From positions 1 through 33,296 of the forward strand of contig VGOD01000040.1 of NCBI GenBank assembly GCA_016876015.1: a stretch of DNA of 33,296 nt. The letters run 5' to 3'. Source of the stretch: Chloroflexota bacterium (GTDB lineage Bacteria; Chloroflexota; Anaerolineae; CG2-30-64-16). Positions within the stretch are counted from its first letter, which is position 1, and each line of letters opens with the position of its first letter. The notes below the pieces were generated by a model. That model ran no database searches. It saw only the letters and a list, made by a program, of their open reading frames with translations, and was not told where the DNA came from. Made by a program: the position numbers and the translations under genes. Of the stretch, positions 29,037 through 33,296 are shown piece after piece.

Positions 29037-29606
29037 ATGGCAGTTCGCGAGATCATCACCTTGGGACATCCGACATTACGACACAAGGCGCGCAAGATCA
29101 CGAAATTCGGGCCGGAAGTGAAGCAGTTGATTGACGATATGGTCGAGACGATGCGCGCGGCGCCTGGCGTGGGGCTGGCCGCGCCGCAGGTGAACGTCGC
29201 CGAACGGGTGATCGTGATAGGATTGCCCGAAGACGAAGAGGAAGGCACGCCGGCTGAGCTGTATGCGTTCGTGAACCCGGAAATTGTCAAGACTTCTCGT
29301 GACGTCGAGGAGGGACAGGAAGGCTGTCTCTCGGTCCCTGGCTACCTGGGTGAGGTTTCGCGCCACACGTGGATCGTGGTGCGCGGCCAGGATGCCTACG
29401 GCAAGCCGCAGCGTGTGCGCGCCCGCGACCATCTGGCGCGCATCTTTCAACACGAGATTGATCATCTCAACGGGATGCTCTTCATTGATCGGGTGACAGA
29501 CCCGGCCAAGATTCACAAGATCACGCCGGAAGAGACTGCCCAGCCGACCGCCGAGGCAGCCGAGGCGCTGGCGCTGATGGATAGAGCGCCGGTCGCGTTG
29601 TCCTGA
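29037..29606 (+). CDS. def: Peptide deformylase
   Basis: The 189-residue metalloenzyme removes the formyl group from new N-termini. All three motifs are intact: GVGLAAPQ at 44-51, EGCLSVPG at 95-102 (metal ligand C97) and QHEIDHLNG at 138-146 (H139, E140, H143). The C-terminal extension of about 35 residues (PEETAQPTAEAAEALAL) is short and acidic. ATG 29037 follows a GGAGAGAGC ribosome site; the frame is open upstream but lies before the promoter. The nitroreductase gene follows after 15 bp, probably on the same transcript. Confidence 0.96.
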   Translation: MAVREIITLGHPTLRHKARKITKFGPEVKQLIDDMVETMRAAPGVGLAAPQVNVAERVIVIGLPEDEEEGTPAELYAFVNPEIVKTSRDVEEGQEGCLSVPGYLGEVSRHTWIVVRGQDAYGKPQRVRARDHLARIFQHEIDHLNGMLFIDRVTDPAKIHKITPEETAQPTAEAAEALALMDRAPVALS

Positions 29607-29621
29607 TGCCTGGATGAAACT

Positions 29622-30182
29622 ATGGACTTCTTCGATGTCATATCCGCTCGTCACAGCGTCCGCACCTACAAGTCGGACCCGGTACCAGACGCATTGATCC
29701 AACAGTGCCTGGAGGCAGCGCGCGTCGCGCCGTCGTGGCGCAACGGTCAGTGCTGGCGTTTTGTCGTCGTGCGCGATGCGCAGGTGATCGAGCAACTGGC
29801 CGGCCAACGCATCTATGGCTACAAGATCAATAGCTGGCTGCGCAGCGCTCCCACGGTGATCATCGCCTGTGCGGAGCCAGGCGAAAGCGGCCAGCACGAG
29901 GGGCTGCCCTACTGGGCGGTAGACACGGCGATTGCGCTGGAACATCTGGTTCTGGCTGCTACTGCGTTGGGATTGGGCACCTGTTGGATCGGCGGCTTCA
30001 ACGAAGCCACAGTGCGCCAGATCGTGGGCATCCCCGAACGCGTGCGCGTGGTAGCCTACACGCCGCTCGGCTATCCGGCCGAGCGTGAGGGACTGATGGG
30101 CCGGGCTGTGAAGGTCATTGCGCGCAGTCACAGCCGCAAGCCGCTGGAGAAGATCGTGCATTGGGAGCAGTGGCGAGACTGA
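29622..30182 (+). CDS. Nitroreductase-family FMN oxidoreductase
   Basis: The 186-residue protein has the nitroreductase fold: N-terminal ISARHSVRTYKSDPVPDALI (FMN phosphate-binding Arg residues), APSWRNGQCWRFVVV (FMN contact), then AVDTAIALEHLVLAATALGL and GTCWIGGFNE. These enzymes use NAD(P)H and FMN to reduce nitro groups, quinones or other acceptors; the natural substrate is not shown by sequence. It lies 15 bp after def with a GGATGAAAC purine stretch before the ATG. A perfect terminator follows at 30214. Confidence 0.92.
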   Translation: MDFFDVISARHSVRTYKSDPVPDALIQQCLEAARVAPSWRNGQCWRFVVVRDAQVIEQLAGQRIYGYKINSWLRSAPTVIIACAEPGESGQHEGLPYWAVDTAIALEHLVLAATALGLGTCWIGGFNEATVRQIVGIPERVRVVAYTPLGYPAEREGLMGRAVKVIARSHSRKPLEKIVHWEQWRD

Positions 30183-30213
30183 AAAGAGCGTTCGGCCAAA
30201 CGAGAGGAGAAGA

Positions 30214-30248
30214 AAAACAGGGAGGGGTGGCGTACCCCTCCCTGTTTT
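30214..30248. terminator. Two-way intrinsic terminator
   Basis: AAAACAGGGAGGGG (30214-30227) and its perfect complement (30235-30248) form a 14-bp stem with a seven-base loop and A/T ends on both sides. It lies between the stops of the nitroreductase (30182) and the ABC ATPase (30336) and can serve both strands. Confidence 0.92.
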
Positions 30249-30335
30249 CATTGGGATGTCTTCAAGCCGGCTTCGGGGGGCGAACATCCTCAGATGCGAC
30301 CTGTCCTGCACATGGGAATGCTGCGTCCCAACGGC

Positions 30336-31445
<1,110 letters not shown>

Positions 31446-31913
31446 CGGATGATTTTGCTCCTTAGGTGAGATCGTATGGTACAGCAAACGGGCCGGGCAG
31501 ACAGAACTCTTCGGTCGGGTGTGCAACGCGCCCGACTGGACGGCTAGGCCACGCCTCCACACGTCCAATGGCCAAGACCGGGTTATGTTGAACACCACGG
31601 GCAAACTGCCTTAACCGTTCTGCCGCGGCTGCAGACGAGACTGATTGATGGGGGGAAGACAGAGTGCGATCGGATGCGAGACTGAGCAGACAACTGCAAG
31701 CGAAACGTCAAGCGCAGCGCCGCCAGCGATTCCTGCGGTCGCGCGCACAACTCAGCCCTAAGAGCAGCACCTCCTCTGCGATCGGACAAGTCAAAGTCTC
31801 CACGGGGATGGAGACGAACTGATGCGCCTGACTCCCGGATGCCTGGCCGCATCATGCAAGGAGCTTCAGGCTTCTGACTCAGGATTCTACCACGGATGAT
31901 CGCGGATTGGCAA
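31446..31913 (-). promoter_or_regulatory. Promoter and long structured leader of the ABC ATPase gene
   Basis: On the minus strand TTGCCA (31913-31908), an 18-bp spacer and TAGAAT (31889-31884) form the likely promoter. The leader of about 430 bases holds no convincing gene. Stems include TGATGCG/CGCATCA (31820-31826 with 31848-31854) and GTCTCC/GGAGAC (31796-31801 with 31810-31815). TGCGATCGGA occurs twice (31665, 31777). No known riboswitch class is recognised. Confidence 0.45.
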
Positions 31914-31950
31914 GTTGCGCGAACGCGCGCTTTGCGCCGCTTGACAGGAT

Positions 31951-31979
31951 TTGCGGCGTGCTCTTGTCCTGAGTATAAT
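31951..31979 (+). promoter_or_regulatory. Promoter of the BMP lipoprotein gene
   Basis: TTGCGG (31951-31956), a 17-bp spacer and TATAAT (31974-31979) point towards the lipoprotein gene. A perfect TTGACA lies at 31941 but 27 bp from the -10, too far to pair with it. Confidence 0.6.
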
Positions 31980-31985
31980 GAGGCT

Positions 31986-32202
31986 AACGACGAAGTTGCT
32001 ATCTCGTCTAGCGCATAGGCGTAGCAGCGCCACATCAGCATCGGGTAGTATTCAGGGAGGAGGTGGTCCTCGACCCACGGGCAAGGCCACAGTCCCGCGA
32101 GGTGGTTCGGATGAGGGCGAGCGCGCTGTGTTCCTGGCCCCAGACCAATCTGCATTCGTTGATCAACTCGCCCCCTTCTAATATGTCTCAGGAGGAGATA
32201 AC
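31986..32202 (+). promoter_or_regulatory. Leader of the BMP lipoprotein gene, possible RNA structure
   Basis: About 217 bases lie between the expected start point and the ATG. A strong bulged hairpin pairs CCTCG (32068-32072) with CGAGG (32098-32102) and CGGG with CCCG inside it. AGGAGG just before the ATG is the ribosome site. The purine riboswitch sometimes found before nucleoside transport genes is not recognised here. Confidence 0.35.
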
Positions 32203-33258
32203 ATGCGCAACCGAGGTTTCGTTCTACTCACGCTGTTGGTTCTGGCGGCTCTCGTGCTGTCGGCTTGCACGGGTGTTCCGGCCGCCAGCGGCAAGAAGAA
32301 GATCGGTCTCGTCACTGATGTGGGTGGCGTGAATGACAAGTCGTTCAACCAGTCGGCTTGGGCCGGCGTGCAGAAGGCGATCAAGGAGTTCGGCTGGGAG
32401 GCGAAGTTCATCGAGTCCAAGCAGCCCACCGACTACGAGAAGAACATTGACCAGTTCGCAACCGAGAAGTACGACGTGATCGTCACCGTCGGCTTCCTGA
32501 TGGGCGATGCGACCGCGATCAAGGCCAAGCAGTATCCGAACATCAAGTTCGCCATCGTGGACTATGACTATTGGCCCACGAAAGGCTCGCAGATCTGCCC
32601 TGATACCGTCAAGAACTGCTACAACGACGGCGGGCTGAAGAACATCACCAGCCTGATGTTCCAGGAGGATCAGGTGGGCTTTCTGGCTGGCGTGCTGGCC
32701 GGCGGCATGACCAAGACCGGCACCGTCTGCACCGTCTCCGGCATGGAGATCCCGCCTGTCGTGCGTTTCGTCGTCGGCTTCCAGAACGGCGCCAAGTGGA
32801 TTAAGTCCGGCGCCAAGACATTGAATGTCTACATCCCCTCCTTCACCGATCCGGCCAAGGGCAAGGAGACCGGCCAGAGCATGATCGCCCAGGGCTGCGA
32901 TGTGGTCTTCGGCGTGGGCGGCAACACCGGCAACGGCGGGTTGCTGGCCGCCAAGGAAAAGGGCCTGATGGCGATCGGCGTGGATGTGGATCAATACCTG
33001 ACCTATCCCGAGGTCAAGGACGCGCTTTTGAGCAGCGCGGCGAAGAACGTGGACGCCGCGGTGTATAACTATCTCAAGGCGATCAAGGATGGCTCGGTGA
33101 AGGCTGGCGTCGCCATGGCCAACCTGGGCAATGGCGGCATCGGGCTGGCCCCCTATCACGACTGGGACAGCAAGATCCCGCAGGCTGTGAAAGACAAGAT
33201 CAAGCAAGCCACCGAGGATCTGAAGGGTGGCAAGCTGGCGACCGGCTATAAGCCGTGA
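32203..33258 (+). CDS. BMP-family substrate-binding lipoprotein (nucleoside-type)
   Basis: The 351-residue protein starts with a lipoprotein signal (LLVLAALVLSAC, lipid-bearing Cys22). The BMP/PnrA fold is seen in KIGLVTDVGGVNDKSFNQSA, the ENIDQFATEKYDVIVTVGF type stretch, QVGFLAGVLAGGMTKTG and GQSMIAQGCDVVFGVGG. BMP proteins bind purine nucleosides or related ligands for an ABC importer. The permease and ATPase genes would be expected downstream, outside the window. The AGGAGG site lies eight bases before the ATG. The TGA stop is the first three bases of a heptamer array that runs to the window end. Confidence 0.93.
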   Translation: MRNRGFVLLTLLVLAALVLSACTGVPAASGKKKIGLVTDVGGVNDKSFNQSAWAGVQKAIKEFGWEAKFIESKQPTDYEKNIDQFATEKYDVIVTVGFLMGDATAIKAKQYPNIKFAIVDYDYWPTKGSQICPDTVKNCYNDGGLKNITSLMFQEDQVGFLAGVLAGGMTKTGTVCTVSGMEIPPVVRFVVGFQNGAKWIKSGAKTLNVYIPSFTDPAKGKETGQSMIAQGCDVVFGVGGNTGNGGLLAAKEKGLMAIGVDVDQYLTYPEVKDALLSSAAKNVDAAVYNYLKAIKDGSVKAGVAMANLGNGGIGLAPYHDWDSKIPQAVKDKIKQATEDLKGGKLATGYKP

Positions 33259-33295
33259 AACGTGAGACGTCAAACGTGAAACGTGAGACGTCAAG
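33256..33295 (+). repeat. Heptamer array starting at the lipoprotein stop codon
   Basis: From the stop codon on, units TGAAACG, TGAGACG and TCAAACG follow each other and the series then repeats (TGAAACG at 33256 and 33277, TGAGACG at 33263 and 33284, TCAAACG at 33270). The 21-bp triplet is thus duplicated. The array is cut by the window edge. Confidence 0.85.
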
Positions 33296-33296
33296 C

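Noticed and set aside
31941-31946. Perfect TTGACA as the -35 of the BMP gene
   Set aside because: It is 27 bp from the only good -10 (31974). TTGCGG at 31951 has the correct 17-bp spacing.

Overview
The window is GC-rich bacterial chromosome with tight gene packing. No rRNA, tRNA, CRISPR array or transposase gene was seen. Everything points to a Chloroflexota bacterium of the Anaerolineae/Caldilineae kind: a fused NuoC-NuoD, a PyrF-PyrE fusion, a YqeC-MocA fusion, a large SpoIID protein ending in YVYVPLVR, DUF2085 and DUF4926 proteins, and many short 7-8 bp tandem arrays at gene borders. This placement is inference from gene content; no marker RNA is present.

Layout. 1-240: start of a dehydrogenase E1-alpha-like gene running off the left edge, then heptamer arrays. 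241-3008: an AlbA_2/ATPase/HTH regulator, a DUF6922-like fragment and Mrp. 3118-10259: one minus-strand run, read from right to left as a small unknown protein, a broken DUF3782-like nuclease gene, nuoB, a DUF4926 protein, nuoCD, nuoI, a DUF1858 redox protein, a four-cysteine small protein and an FAD oxidoreductase, then on to mrp. Only the hydrophilic quinone-side subunits of complex I are present. 10510-13035: a LonB-type protease on plus, with its own promoter. 13118-21137: a minus-strand run of NAD synthase, a type II methyltransferase and endonuclease, NfeD and the SpoIID protein. 21303-25811: YqeC-MocA on plus, converging on the pyrimidine operon pyrFE-pyrD, which has a strong promoter and a long leader with two intrinsic terminators. 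25985-30182: a frameshifted GNAT protein, a ThiF/MoeB enzyme and a DUF2085 membrane protein on minus, then peptide deformylase and a nitroreductase on plus. 30336-33296: a UgpC/MsmX-type ABC ATPase on minus and, divergent, a BMP-family lipoprotein on plus, both with long leaders.

Three things stand out. (1) Short tandem arrays of degenerate 7-mers or 8-mers keep an exact register while the unit sequence changes from site to site. Several begin at the stop codon of the preceding gene (nuoCD, the FAD oxidoreductase, the BMP lipoprotein), one covers a start codon, and two lie in frame inside coding sequence (nuoC and the SpoIID gene). (2) Two structured, non-coding-looking inserts interrupt or extend genes: a 135-bp multi-hairpin element splits the DUF3782-like gene, and a 180-bp element bounded by 12-bp near-direct repeats sits in frame in the PyrF-PyrE linker. 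(3) Three minus-strand genes (start codons at 10259, 28003 and 28892) have a -10 box exactly six bases before the start codon, which predicts leaderless mRNAs. The pyrFE leader resembles the pyrBI/pyrE type of attenuation, because a 52-codon ORF runs through both terminators and stops on the pyrF start codon.
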